Assembly: GCA_029204225.1 (NCBI GenBank) | Contig: CM055109.1 | Coordinates: 38,638,632-38,702,631 of the forward strand | Origin: Diphasiastrum complanatum | Lineage: Eukaryota; Streptophyta; Lycopodiopsida; Lycopodiales; Lycopodiaceae | Reading direction: 5' to 3' | Length of the DNA stretch: 64,000 bases | Shown here: positions 46,729 through 58,243 of the stretch, piece after piece | Position numbering within the stretch: the first letter of the stretch is position 1 | Layout of the letters: each line of letters opens with the position of its first letter | Notes under the pieces: model-generated | Told to the model about the DNA's origin: nothing | The model's input: only the letters and a program-made list of their open reading frames with translations | Databases searched by the model: none | Made by a program: the position numbers and the translations under genes

Positions 46729-47628
46729 TGTTGGATTTCAATGCTCAAACCCAAATCCATTCAGTAATGAGCATCCTGAAAAAACCTGTTGAAGTTCAAC
46801 TCCATCAACTTCAAAGTCATCGACTTCGACTTCTCTCATGTATATACTCAACTTACTCCATCAACATTGACTTCACCAACTTACTCCATTCAAAGTCATC
46901 GACTTCGACTTCTCTCATGTATATACTCGACATCAAATTTAACTTCATCAACTCACTCGACATCAAAGTGCCCGACATCGAAGTACTCAACACTGAAGTA
47001 CCCCAACATCGAAGTATCCGACTTCAACACTAACTCCATCGACAACTCAACTTCGTCGACTTGTCCGAATTTATCGACTTTTTATTAACCCTCAAACTAA
47101 CTCGACTCACTCGACTCCCCGATCAAAAAAAAGTCGATCCAAATATTGTGAGAAGACTTTATGCAGTTCACCTACTTATACATAGTCTTTACTACTTACC
47201 AAGGCGGTTACCAACTACAAGACGACTGTAATCAATTAAGTAGGTAGAAAGCACTAACCTGAAAGACTTGTAAATAATATCTTTCAGTTAGTTATCTATA
47301 AAAGATAGTTGATTAAAGAAGGAAAGATGGAAGCTCTAAAATATCTGTGCCTCACCGAATTGGGCTCAGCTTCACGCCCATGTACTCACTTTCTGATTTT
47401 TAACAAGAGTACATTTTTGTCCACACAATTGATTTGTTCTATTGAGCATTACTACTGTTTATTCATCTTGATTATTGTTGGTAACTGTTGCACTTCCTAT
47501 CTACAATCGTCCGCTGTTCTACTTCCGCTACTATCTTACCATTATTGATGATATCAGAGCATTTGTTTTTAGCAGAGCTCCTCTGATCCGATATCATTCG
47601 ATATTCTTGATAGCCCACGTATTTCCGA
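46729..47628 (+). repeat. Copia 3' LTR with CGACTTCGACTTC-type internal repeats
   Basis: It starts TGTTGGATTTCAATGCTC after AAGAAGGAG. Between 46810 and 47100 it carries repeated words such as CATCGACTTCGACTTCTCTC, ATGTATATACTCGACATC and CGACATCGAAGTA. A primer-site-like TGATATCAGAGC at 47549 would argue for an LTR end at about 47548, but the CTTGG duplication argues for 47628. I favour the latter. Confidence 0.65.
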
Positions 47629-47633
47629 CACTT

Positions 47634-47904
47634 GGAAGCCGCTAAAGCTACAACCGAAGTCCATTCTTCACTTGTGTTGCCATCAAATTTACATAATCCA
47701 CAAACAGATGTTAATACTTAGTTACATCATCGCAAAAAAACTTTCAAGATGACCGAACTTGAAGCGTCACAAACAGAACTGATCATGAATATTTTATCTA
47801 GTAAGATGAATATCACATTGGGGGAATTTCTTAAGTTGGTGCCTCAAGCAAAATAAATGTTAGCAAAAAGATTGACTCATATTGAGCCAATAGTCCAGTA
47901 GGAG
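47634..47904 (+). pseudogene. Old gypsy, segment between the two insertions
   Basis: It resumes with sequence parallel to the linker of the younger gypsy (GCCGCTAAAGC...), then LEASQTELIMNILSSKMNIT and LGEFLKLVPQAK, ending in IEPIVQ at 47904. The match in the younger copy is HTELLMNILSSKINISLGEF at about 55.26 kb. This is the region before protease. Confidence 0.8.
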
Positions 47905-48650
47905 TGTAGTGGGTTTCTTTCCTTGCCTATCCTCAACCAAAGATCTAATCAATCTAGCACCAAGGACATGAAGTTAGTTGTCACGCGTAGGTTCGTTCCC
48001 ATGAGAGCCGATAGTATAGTCTAGATTTCAACATGAATGGAGGATCTAACACTAACATCCACTAACACTAAGCATTAACACTACATCCATTAACCCTAAA
48101 TCTACAACAATGATAGAAACTTACTCTTTCTTTCTCTCCCTTTCTCTCTCACAACAAGCATAAAAAATAGCAATCCTAGTAATGATCAAATCCAACAATT
48201 AGCAAAATCCAAAGAAAGCATGAGAAATGGAGGAAAAGAGAGGAAGAGCAAGGACATTCATCAATCCATTTCTAAAGAGAACCAATCTGCTTTATTGAAA
48301 TGAGGAAATGAACATCAGGAGCACTCGAGTTGGTCCCTTTTTATAGTAGAGAGGAGGACCATGGCCTCTGAATCCTATTGGTCTAGTCTTGTCTCTCTTT
48401 TTATTCAAATTTAAAAAAGTCTGGGAACCATCAAAATTGGAGGGAAATCCAACTTTATTCACTAACTTGACATTTAGGCCCTGCGACATTAAAAGTCCCG
48501 CAAAAAGGCCTAAAGTCTTTTATTAACTTTTAACTGATCAATTAAATAACTATGTGATCATTGGGTTGGACTTACACACGCAGGGTGCCAAATCCCTCTC
48601 ACTTATTAACTAGGGTTAGGGTTGCCTTGGGATCCGCAAACCCTCCAACA
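47905..48650 (-). repeat. Gypsy 3' LTR
   Basis: Minus-strand start TGTTGGAGGGTTTGCGG, end CCCACTACA; 746 bp. A TATA-like CTATAAAAAGG lies near 48350-48338. The first 52 bases encode the last codons and stop of the extra ORF (stop at 48599). Confidence 0.9.
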
Positions 48651-51540
48651 GTATCCCCCACCAAAACTAGTGGCGGTCCCACGACACATGCAATATGCAG
48701 ATATTGGGGACTTTCATTGGCTTCACGCCGAATCTTGATTAAATGATACTGCTCCTTCTCAATAAAGTCGAGGCGTGTAGTATTGAAATCCAAATTGTGG
48801 GGCAGAAAACAATGGTGGGCTCCGGCAATCCACTTGGAGGTTGTCCATGAGGTGAAGCGGGATTCCCAAGAGCCTCCCATCATAGCCGCACGAAAGTAGA
48901 GACGAGCAACCGGTAGCTGATCTTTGATTTTCTCTGAGGCCATCGGCTTATTTGGATCGAATGCCAGAGGAGGGAGGCAATCGTCCCATTTGGTTGCCAC
49001 TGATGCCAGCATAGTTAGATCTTTAGCAAACATTGCCGATTGTCGCACCGTTGGATTTGGAGAGTGGACATACTCTCTCTGATATGCTTGTAAAGCACGG
49101 TGGAAGTTCACTGAAATGGTCCAGCTGTAAGGCTGATGGATGATTGGCCAATTGCACATATGGATGGTGATTTTGTCCATAGCCAACCCCAAATCTTTCC
49201 ATTTATTTCTTCGCAGTATTGGCACGTAATAGGGATCTACCCACAAATGGCGAGGGCTGGCGACGTAACTCCTAATTGATTCCGGAGTTTTCTCAAAAAC
49301 CATGATTCTCCATGCCGGCTGCTCTCCCAGTGCAGGTATTTTGTCCAACTCTTTGCCAGTCTCGATCTCGGAGGTCTTAAATTTCAGAACCCATCCACCA
49401 CGCGAGGACTCATGCGGATGTTGCTTTAAGAAGGGCTGGATCTGGTCCTCGACGCTGATGGGCCTTTTGAATAGAGGTCTTGTCCTTGATGAGGATGGAC
49501 CCGCTTGTACTGTCGGTACGGTTGGCGGTTGATCTGCTATATCTGGAGATCCCCCTGGTCCATGTTCGAATCAATTCCTATATCCATTGGTACAGCTTCT
49601 TGGTGTGGGGGGGAGAATTGCGGCATGACCAGGACGGGGATTTGTGGTCCGGCTTCCAACACTTGAGCGGTTGATTTTTCATAGGCGGTGATGGTCTCTT
49701 TTGCCTTGGCCAACTTGGTTGAAGATGCTCCTTTGAACCTATCAAAGCGGCCTTGGAATCCCTGAAGGGCCACTTTGTATGTTTCCACTTTTTGGAATAA
49801 ATATGCAATTTTTGTCGGTGTGACCGGATGATCGGGTATTTGAGTTTGCAGATAGGCATCACGCTCGAGGGTGGTCACATCCAATTCACCTTGAAGCCAT
49901 GTGCGATCTTGTTCAGCCATCTGTAATTGCCCCTTCAGCAGCTGCACCTGTTGCTTGGCATCTTGCACTACCTGATCTACCTGATCCTATGCGGTTGTCA
50001 AGGCATTTTGCAGGGAGCTGATGTAATTTTCCAAGCGATCAGCTTGTTGCTGGGCCAACTTCTTTTCGCTTTCAGCCTTATTTTCATGTTGTTTGGCTAT
50101 CTTCAACTCTCAATCCAGCTGGACAATTTTCTAGATGATCAGAGTATTTTCGGACCCCATTCTTTTCTTCTTATCCAACATAGACTGGATCACTTGCCCA
50201 AGGCTTGAAACCAACCCTAGAGCATCACCAGAATCAATGGTCGTGGCGACGGTAGCAACAAGAGGACCTGATGGTACTATCCTTGGTTGGCGTGGAATAG
50301 GTGCCATGGTCTCTTCTTCTTCAAAAATATCCTCCTCTTCAAACCCTTCAGGCACTGTGGCGTCGAACTATTTTGGTGATTTTACAGCTGTGTGGACCCG
50401 AAGTGTGGCTGGGCTCTCTTGTGTGTGAGGTTGCTGGCTAGCATCTCGACACCAACAGTAGATTCATGGAGGGCATTTCAAAGATTTCGGTGGCCCCAAG
50501 GGGGTCGGAATCATCGAACATATCCATAAAGAACTGTGTTTTGGGTGAGGTGGCTTCGGTGTGTGGGGGTGAGGCGGCCTGAGCAGCTACGATGGAAATG
50601 GTAGGCCCAATGGTCACAGACTATCCTTGTATGGGAGCAGAGGCGAGGCAAGCATCAGAGGCTAGGGGGATGAGAAGTTCAATGCAAACAACAGCAGGGG
50701 GTGGAAGCGCAGCTGACAAGGTATGCCTAGTACGACGTCGTGACACGGAAGGCGAGTCAGTAATTACGATCTCGCTGCATGGACGACGACGACTATGAGA
50801 GCTTGAGGCCTGATGGGATGATCCTGCCGGTGCTTCTTCGTAGACCGAAAGCACAAAATCTAGGTGGAAGCCATGGATTTTGTTTTCTAAGTGAGAAGCG
50901 GCTAAAAGAGACAATAAAGAGCCAACAACGAACTGCTGCTTAGTATTGGCCTTAATCGCTCGTTTGAGCTCACCAGGAACAGTCTTGAACCAATTATATG
51001 GTTCAAGAGCTTAGTATGAGATTCCACTATCCTATGAAGGATTTGAGATGTGATGCGGTCTTTCCTGAGGTTGCCAACCATCAGGTTATTATTCAATAGC
51101 TGGACAGCTGCGGGGATGGAAGACTCAGTGATGGCTTCCAAAAGGTAGCCATCATTGGTCCAGTGCAGATGAGGTCAATAAATGGCTTGATGGCCTTTTT
51201 GGCGTGCTTGTGATCGGGTGAGGCCTGCGTACCAGATGATATTCCTAGGGCTACAAGGGCGGCCTCAGTGACGCGCACCTTGTGTGTGGCTCCTTGGAAA
51301 CTGATATAGAATTTGGATTTCTCTTCCTTCCACGTACTGAAGGCAAGAGTGATGAAATCCAGATTGATACGACCCGAAAAGACTCTCTCATGAATACCCA
51401 TTGTAGTGAGTAGAGGCTCTGCAAGGGTCATTTACTGAGTGACCATGCTTGTGCAAGGAAGAATCATGATGTCCGTTGCAGATCGGACATTACAATGGAT
51501 AGTATAGCACGGAGACGGGGAAGTATCGGTAGAAGACATG
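48599..51540 (-). pseudogene. Gypsy extra ORF downstream of pol (function unknown)
   Basis: From about 51540 (MSSTDTSPSPCYTIHCNVRS) to a stop at 48599, the minus strand carries roughly 980 codons in a few frames, broken by about ten stops or shifts. N-terminal part: GRINLDFITLAFSTWKEEKS, ATHKVRVTEAALVALGISSG. Middle: Ser/Arg-rich (about 50800), acidic (EEEDIFEEEET near 50330), then a probable coiled coil (QHENKAESEKKLAQQQADRL; QVQLLKGQLQMAEQDRTWLQ, 50100-49880). C-terminal domain, open at 49348-48599: EKTPESIRSYVASPRHLWVD, YYVPILRRNKWKDLGLAMDK, FHRALQAYQREYVHSPNP. No transmembrane segment is evident, so it is not obviously envelope-like. A second copy of the C-terminus exists at 16.1-16.7 kb. 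Sense-strand ORFs in this place are known in Athila/Ogre-type elements, but I cannot match this protein to one. Confidence 0.7.
48651..48668 (-). promoter_or_regulatory. Polypurine tract
   Basis: The minus strand reads AGTTTTGGTGGGGGATAC immediately before the 3' LTR. It is the expected primer for plus-strand DNA synthesis and is also coding for the extra ORF (VLVGDT). Confidence 0.8.
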
Positions 51541-52346
51541 ATGATTAGAAAGGAATTACAAACGCGTGAAAGTGTATCAAAAGGCAATGTAGGAAATTTG
51601 GGGGCTTTGGTCGCAAGAAAAATTTGCAATAGCTTCGCTAGCACAAGTGAGGAATGAATCGAATTCAGCCAACTTTAGTTGAATTTGGTGGGTCCATTAC
51701 ATTGAATAGTAGTTTGGCTGATTAGTTATGAACAAAAATTTGCAGGCATGTGCAGTACTATAAAAATAGGCTATAAAAATCTCGACGAAGGTTTCTAGGG
51801 ATCTAAACCTATCAGGCGAACGTTTTCCAAGGCTGGCGAAGGATGAACCTTCGCCCAGGTACTGTCATAAATGCATTTTTTCACAATTTGAACCTATGGA
51901 CAACCTAATTTTGACATTTTAAGATCATCTAGCAAGTCGGCGAAGGTTCATAATGAGATTATGATGCTCGGCGAAGGTTTCCAAAATGGCATATCGCTGA
52001 ACATTTGCCTGACTCAAAAATTGGATTTTCTCTTGTCAAGAACCTTCGCCCACCTCAATTTAGATAAATCAAGGGTGGATGTACAGTCTGAGAGCTCAAC
52101 GAAGGTTTATGGTACTGTATTAGGCCAAATCTGTCCAAATCAGTGATTTTCTAAGTCATTGTCCATAAAAAATATTGTGCTTCCTTTTTCTTATGTTGAT
52201 GACTTCCTGACTTTTGCTCATCAATCTTTCCTTATTTTTTGCTTTTTTTTTTTTTTTCTTCAACTGTCTTTTTTCAAAAAACACAACAAATTAAATACTG
52301 AAAACAAAAAATTGAAAAACAAATAAAATAAAAAAATATATTGAGA
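51541..52346 (-). repeat. Spacer with clustered GGCGAAGGTT motifs (3' side)
   Basis: Between integrase and the extra ORF. GGCGAAGGTTT-like words and their complement AACCTTCGCC occur at least seven times between 51781 and 52110, on both strands, in AT-rich sequence. The part near integrase (52200-52340) is A/T-homopolymer-rich. No coding domain. Confidence 0.75.
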
Positions 52347-52751
52347 TTATGCTTGCTGAACTGGCGGAGCAGGCTGCCAAAACTTGCGTAATCGGCTGCC
52401 ATTTACTGGAGTATTGAATCGTTTTCCATCCAAGTGCTCAAGAATTATTGCGCCATAGTTTAGGATTTCCTTCACTTTATACGGGCCTTCACCGGTAAAC
52501 TTCAACTTACCATTGATCAGCTTGGTTTTGTACATCAATGCAAGATCTCCTGCTTTCAGATCTTTTTTGTGCAATCGAGGATCGTGCCATGCCTTACGAC
52601 GGGCTTTCTCTGCTGCTAAGGCATGAACTGCCATCAATCGGATTTCACATAATTTGTGCAACGCTTCATGACGGAGCTGTAAAGACATATCATCATTCAA
52701 TCGTTCTATGGCTGCTATGCGTAAAGATGGGATTAAAAATTCAATTGGCAT
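52347..52751 (-). pseudogene. Gypsy integrase C-terminal domain
   Basis: An open frame of 134 codons: LQLRHEALHKLCEIRLMAVH, AARRKAWHDPRL-like stretch, DLALMYKTKLINGKLKFTGE, GPYKVKEILNYGAIILEHLD, ending GSRLRKFWQPAPP. It has the GPY-type module that precedes the end of integrase and no chromodomain. Confidence 0.8.
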
Positions 52752-53240
52752 AGCAGCATCTTGACCATAAACCAGTTGAAAAGGTGTTTGATTTGTACTC
52801 TTTTTGTAAGCGGTTCTGAATGCCCTAATGCTGCATACAGTTTATGTTCCCAATCGGACCGACTTGCTTCAATTGTCTTTGTCAAAATGGTGCAGAGAAT
52901 CTTATTGGAAGATTCAGCTTGGCCATTCTCTCTGGGATAGTAGGGAGTACTAGATCTGTGTATAACAAAAACATCTTCCATCAAACACTTTATTGTTTGA
53001 TTAACAAAGTGTGTACCTCGGTCACTGACAATTTTGATCGGACATCCAAATCTGATTATAATATTTTCATATAGAAACTTGGCCGTAGATTTCGCATCAG
53101 CCACTTTGACAGCTTTGGCTTCAATCCACTTGGTCATATAATCAGTTGTGATGATAATGTATCAGGCCTGAGATCCTTGCGCGGCAGGATGAATAGGACC
53201 AACATAATCCAGTCTCCATTTTTCAAACGGTGCTTGCGAT
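52733..53240 (-). pseudogene. Gypsy integrase catalytic core
   Basis: It contains PFEKWRLDYVGPIHPA (first Asp), MTKWIEAKAVKVADAKSTAK, KIVSDRGTHFVN (second Asp) and RENGQAESSNKILCTILTKT (Glu). All three catalytic residues are in place. A frameshift separates it from the zinc domain above, and another near 52800 from the C-terminal domain below. Confidence 0.8.
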
Positions 53241-53269
53241 AAAACTGGATGCAAGGGTTCATAATTCTG

Positions 53270-54598
53270 TCAAGTAGGCCGTCGTGTTCGCTGGCAAACA
53301 TCACATGTCTGAATAAAATTTTCTGTGTTCTTATGAAGCGTAGGCCACCAACAACCGGATTGCAAAAGTTTGCGAACAGTAATATATGTAGAAAAGTGTC
53401 CTCCACCCATGCCATCATGTGAAAACATGATTAAATCTGGTACTTTATGTGGTAAAACACACCTTCGTAAAATATAATTTGATCTACAACGGTACAATTG
53501 TCCTGCAATTAATTGATAAGGTTGAGTCTTATGAATCGATTGTCTCTTCTGTACTTTTGTCAAAGAGTCATTCGGTTGTCCTACCCTCAGGTACTCAACA
53601 ATATCTACCGCCCACTCAGGTACTGCTTCAACATAGAACAACGCAGCATCTGGCAGTTCATCATCCACTTCAGTATTAACTGGTGCGGATTCAATTCGCG
53701 AAACGTGATCGACTAGATAATGTTGCTTTCCCTTTCGAACCACAATCCAAAAGTCAAATTCAGTCAATAATAATAACCATCTTGCAATACGTCTAGTATT
53801 GCATGTCTTGTTCATCAAGTAAAGTAACGGTTGATGATCCGTATAAAATGCAAAGTGCGTTTCCATGAGATAGTGACGAAATTTCCGAACAAAAAAATTC
53901 ATGGCTAGCGCTTCACGTTCTATTGTTGAATAATTCTTTTCTGGATCTGTAAGTTGTCTGCTTGCAAATCGTATAGGATAATCCTTCTTATAGTCACCTG
54001 GCTGCGTCAAAACTGATCCAATGGCGTATCTTGAGGCATACGTATGAACATGAAACTCTATCGTCCAATCTGGAGAACGCAGTATTGGTGCTAAAGTTAA
54101 TGCTTTTTTTAACTTTTCAAAGGCTTCTAACACCTCTACTGTCCAAATAGGAACAATAGTTAGTTTGTATATAGGTCGTGCCAAATCTGCAAAGAAGATA
54201 CTAAAAATTCGATAGTAGTTCGCATGACCCATAAACACATAAACTCCTCGAATTGTTGCTGGCGGTGGCAATTCCAAAATAACTTTGATCTTAGAATAAT
54301 CTGTGGCAATAGCATGTCTTGATATCACATGTCCAAGCACAACTCCGTGCGAAACCCATATCTGGCATTTTTTCGGATTTAGAGAAATATGATATTTGCG
54401 GCATCTTTCAAATACTTTACCCATCGATCCATTTAGTGGAAACGTGATTGGTGTATCCAAAGTTCGATCTAATAAGGAAATCTCGCTCAACTCTGATTGA
54501 ATATCTTGTTGACACATATATCCTGCTGTACAATCAATTGTTGCAGGAGCTTCATTCCAATTGACAGTATCCGTTTGAGAATCGTAGTAAACTCCCAA
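53270..54598 (-). pseudogene. Gypsy RT connection, RNase H and integrase zinc domain (RT palm deleted)
   Basis: An uninterrupted 442-codon frame. It starts in pre-RT sequence (GVYYDSQTDTVNWNEAPATI; LDTPITFPLNGSMG) and passes directly to KVFERCRKYHISLNPKKCQI, which normally follows the YxDD box, so fingers and palm are missing without loss of frame. Then come RT connection (GHANYYRIFSIFFADLARPI), RNase H (VHTYASRYAIGSVLTQPG, KNYSTIEREALAMNFFVRKF, YTDHQPLLYLMNKTCNTRRI) and the integrase zinc domain (HDGMGGGHFSTYITVRKLLQ, CDVCQRTRR). RNase H lacks the usual DAS, having TYAS. No RT activity is possible. Confidence 0.85.
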
Positions 54599-54763
54599 TT
54601 TTTTCTCTGGTTGATCACAAGTGTGATCCGTTGTTTATGAATCATCATCTTCTTTTTGAACCACTGGTTTGATAGTCCAAGTCGTAGGATCAACTTTAAC
54701 TGCACATTCACAATTTTCAAAAGTGATTTTTCTGGTGTCCCAGTTATGCATTACTTGCGCAAC

Positions 54764-55330
54764 TCATAACCATGGATGTCCTAATAGAACTCGGTAGACA
54801 TTTGGCGCTTCTGGTAAGTCCATCACGGCGAAAGTAATGACGAATTGTACTCCTACAATCCTGACAGGTATATCTTCCACCATTCCTCGTGGATGAACTG
54901 TCGTTTGATCAGCTAGCTTAATAGCAAAACTAGCAGGTTTAATTTTTGTAAGGCCCCATTTTGCACATAGCCTTGTAGAAATCAGGTTAACTCCTGAACC
55001 ACCATCTATCACGGCTGTTTCTTTAGGAAATTGTCTGTGTTGTATCAGTAGAGTGATATTCTTTTGTTCACTTTCCCAAGCGGATCCAACATGGAGTACA
55101 TCGTTAGATTCTTCAAATCCAGCACAAAAAAGTGGCTCTTGATGGACTTCTGGTTCTTCTTGAGCTAACTTTTGTGCTAAGACTTCTTTTTCTTTTGGCA
55201 CCAAATTTAGGAACTCTCCCAATGAAATATTGATCTTGCTAGACAAAATGTTCATGAGTAATTCTGTATGCGGTGCTTCCGGTTCAATCATCTTGAAGGG
55301 TTCTTCATGATGATGTAATTGATCATTCAT
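54764..55330 (-). pseudogene. Gypsy protease
   Basis: An open frame of 188 codons. The N-terminal part (LLMNILSSKINISLGEFLNL; EPLFCAGFEESNDVLHVGSA) precedes an aspartic protease with active site AVIDGGSGVNLIS. The flap region (ADQTTVHPRGMVEDIPVRIV) and the end YRVLLGHPWL follow, as in Athila/Tat gypsy proteases. A stop follows, and the linker to RT (VAQVMHNWDTRKITFENCEC) continues with two stops. Cleavage of gag-pol is the expected role. Confidence 0.8.
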
Positions 55331-55599
55331 ATCCGTACGTAAATTTCTTGGAGGCTACAATGGTGAAGACCGAACTTCAGCTGTTACTTTAGCAGCTTCA
55401 AGTTCCTCTTCTTCTTGCAGATGTTTATCCATTGTCTCACATCCTGATATCTTCGTTTTTATGCATTAAGATTTGGATAGACTCCTGATGTTGTTGGTGT
55501 ATCGTTCAATGGTATAGAATCAGCAGGTACTGGATCCACTACTGGTTCTTTTTGCTTTTGTGCTCTGGTGACCACCATCAAGGGTGCACTTGGTTTATT

Positions 55600-57019
55600 C
55601 TAAGCTACTGATCCTTGCTTGATTGTTATCAAATTTACAGGTGTTGTAGCTGGTGGTGGCTTCGGTCTTGTTGGACAGTCTTTATAGCAATGCCCATATC
55701 CACAATCATGACAGAATGGTACAAATTTTTCTTTATTTGGGCATTCTGCAACTCTATGATTTTCTCCACATGCAAAGCATCCAAGTGGTGCTCTGGTCCA
55801 ACTTCTCGAGGCTTGTTGTTGAGCGGTAGCATAAATGGCATAATGTTCTGAAGAACCACCTTCCTGATCATTACCATAGCTCCATTGCTCAGCACTTCCG
55901 TAAGGTTCTGGTTCCATCAAATTGGCAGGAGGAGCGGAGTGTTTTGGTGGGGCTGGCAAAGCTAAACGTTCCGGGTATCCAAGAGTAGATTGTCGCAGTC
56001 TTGCTGCTAAATTTCCTCCATACTATGGTTCTCGATATCCCATATGGGCATACGATTGCTGAATTATCCGAGGATTGAAGTTGCAAAAAGCAGTCTCATG
56101 GTCAGGTGAATTACACAGATGGCAAACACTGATTTCCATTCGTTTTTTCAATTGAGGACACTCGTTCACGGTGTGATTTCCTGTACAAATAGAACACCAG
56201 ATATTTTCCCTGGTAGGAAAAGACTTTGCAACCTTCTCAGGTTCCTTGTTTGCTTCTCCGTGGAAATTTTCCAATGCTTTGATCTTCTCATCAAATTGCA
56301 ACTGCAACTTTTCCATTTGTTTCTGCTGGGTCTTTCTAAGTTTCTCGAATTCATTGAGCATCATTTATGCAGTAGCATTGGCATTCGTTGATGCAATAGT
56401 GGTGGATGTCATAGTAGTCTGCCCTGCTGTAGAAGGCAACATACTGACATTCGGCTCATCATCTGAATCTTCATCCTCCTCCCAAATTGTATCGTCCATA
56501 GCATTTTGCAAAAGTGCATACCCATTATGGCGTTTCAGCTCACGTATGATCCGTTTAAGTAGACCTGACAAAAACCACATAATCATGGCATTTTCATTAA
56601 TCAGCTCAGCTTTGCATTCAGATCTGAGACATTTCACCCTTTCGATGTAATCTCGAACATTTTCCACATTCCCATTTTAACTTTACTTAAAAGTAGGAAA
56701 GGGTCTTCCATAAACTTTCGCGGTTTGAACCATGTGATAAGGGCTCGTTTAACAACCTCCAAATCTGTACGCTCCATTTCATCTTGGGTATAGTACCAAT
56801 CTTGTGCTGTGCTTGTTAAGGCCATAGGAAACAGCTTAAGTTTATCTTCAGGATAAATCTCACCATAGACCTCACACAGGATTCAGCATAGATATGAAGA
56901 AATCTAACTGGATATGTTAATCCATTATACTTGGGTAGATCCAATCGGAGTGCTCTTCTAACAATAATCGGATTGACCTCCTGTGGAGCACCTCCAGGAG
57001 TAGCTCCAAGGACAGCCAT
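55600..57019 (-). pseudogene. Gypsy gag with four CCHC knuckles
   Basis: ATG at 57019 (MAVLGATPGGAPQEVNPIIV; LPKYNGLTYPVRFLHIYAES). The retrotransposon gag domain continues in shifted frames (STAQDWYYTQDEMERTDLEV, RKFMEDPFLLLSKVKM, VRDYIERVKCLRSECKAELI). An acidic hinge (about 56480) and a probable coiled coil (FEKLRKTQQKQMEKLQLQFD) follow. The knuckles are CSICTGNHTVNEC, CHLCNSPDHETAFC, CFACGENHRVAEC and CHDCGYGHCYKDC. Three of the four use C-x2-C-x3-H-x4-C spacing instead of x4 before His. At least four stops or shifts. Confidence 0.8.
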
Positions 57020-58221
57020 CTTTACAAATTTAGATCAAGCGGACAATGAGATTGGGTCTAGATTTTTCCAAAAAACTATCTTAGATCAAATCTGCTAGAT
57101 CTATTCTCTTTTTCAAGAATCTGACTCTATATGATAAAAAACTTTTCAAAATTCGATCAATCGATACTTCTCAAAAATGAAATAATCCAATTCAGAGTAT
57201 ATCATATTTGATCTAAATTTTGACAGAGACTTGATCTGAAAAACCAAAAACTAAAAATAGGACTGGCGAAGGTTCACTAGGCAAAGGTTGGCTCGACGAA
57301 GGTTAAACAGTGTTATTTTGGGAAAAAAAAAACTCTCTGAACAACTTTTTTGACAATTTCTTGAGAAATAACCTTCGTCGACATCTCTGGTGAAAGATCT
57401 GACACAGATAAAACTATGAAAAACTGGACAAAGATTTCTAACACAAGGAAATACAGTTGTTGTATGGCAAGGGTAAAATTCAAGATTTTCTATGATCTGA
57501 TTAGAAAGAATCTTTGCCGAACTCAAAAATAGTATTTTTCTATAAATAGAATATTCTGGAAACTCGGTGGAGGTTATGGCAAAGGATCAAGAGTAATACT
57601 GATAATTTTGCAAAAAAGTGACTTTTTTGACAAAAATATGACAATATGACAACTGATCCTCTGAAACCCTCTCTATTTTAGGTATTATTCTTCGCCGACC
57701 TGGCAGTAGATAGATCGGAATCACTTCTAAGCACAGTGAATTGGGCGAAGGTTTATTTTCTGTATTTTTAGGATTTTGGTCATTTTTTGATGTTTTTTGA
57801 CGGTTTTTCTTGCTGTTTCTGGAAATCTGCTGGGAATTAATCTTCGCCCTTCAAACTAAAGGTTCTGTGAACAAAACCAAAGGTGTCTGCAGCTCGGCGA
57901 AGGTTTCTTGAAAGAGGGTGAAAATTTCTAAGCTCTGATGACGCTTTTTGCCTCTTTTTGACCAAATTTGACAGCTTTGATCGATTTTTGTTATTTTCTC
58001 TAATATCTCAGATCCAAATGGTTCTTAAGATTGGTGATCTGAATAGGTTTCCCTGTTTAACAATCAGATTAGATTTCAAATAAGCAAACCCACTCAAATC
58101 AAGCAAAATCAATCCCAAACTAACCCTAAAATGCAGAACTAACAATATTCATGCCACGACAAGATGCCTAATGCAAGCTAACCATCAACCAAACATGCTG
58201 CAAACTGAAAATTGGCGTAGC
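57020..58221 (-). repeat. Gypsy 5' leader with clustered GGCGAAGGTT motifs
   Basis: Between primer site and gag. From 57264 to 57905, about ten copies or variants of GGCGAAGGTT or its complement occur, including pairs in opposite orientation that could base-pair. The rest is AT-rich with no coding domain. Confidence 0.75.
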
Positions 58222-58239
58222 TCCCCGGCAACGGCGCCA
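58222..58239 (-). promoter_or_regulatory. Primer-binding site, TGGCGCCGTTGCCGGGGA type
   Basis: The minus strand reads TGGCGCCGTTGCCGGGGA four bases inside the 5' LTR. This primer-site class is common in Athila and related plant gypsy elements (reported as tRNA-Asp-like). Confidence 0.9.
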
Positions 58240-58243
58240 AAAT

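Larger units (their letters stand above)
44373..47628 (+). mobile_element. Copia element nested in old gypsy, target duplication CTTGG
   Basis: The left end TGTTCTATTTCAATGCTC resembles the 3' LTR start at 46729. The right end is set at ...TTTCCGACA. CTTGG flanks both sides (44368-44372 and 47629-47633). Comparison with the younger gypsy (55.4 kb) shows that the uninterrupted target would carry CTTGG once. Internally, only about 250 bp of 5' LTR remains before the sequence jumps into integrase, so primer site, gag, protease and half of integrase are gone. It is a sister of the copia at 17.7-20.6 kb. Confidence 0.75.

Noticed and set aside
47549-47560. TGATATCAGAGC as a primer-binding site after the LTR
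   Set aside because: The CTTGG target duplication puts the element end at 47628, beyond it, and no internal sequence of the same element follows. I keep it only as a boundary caveat.
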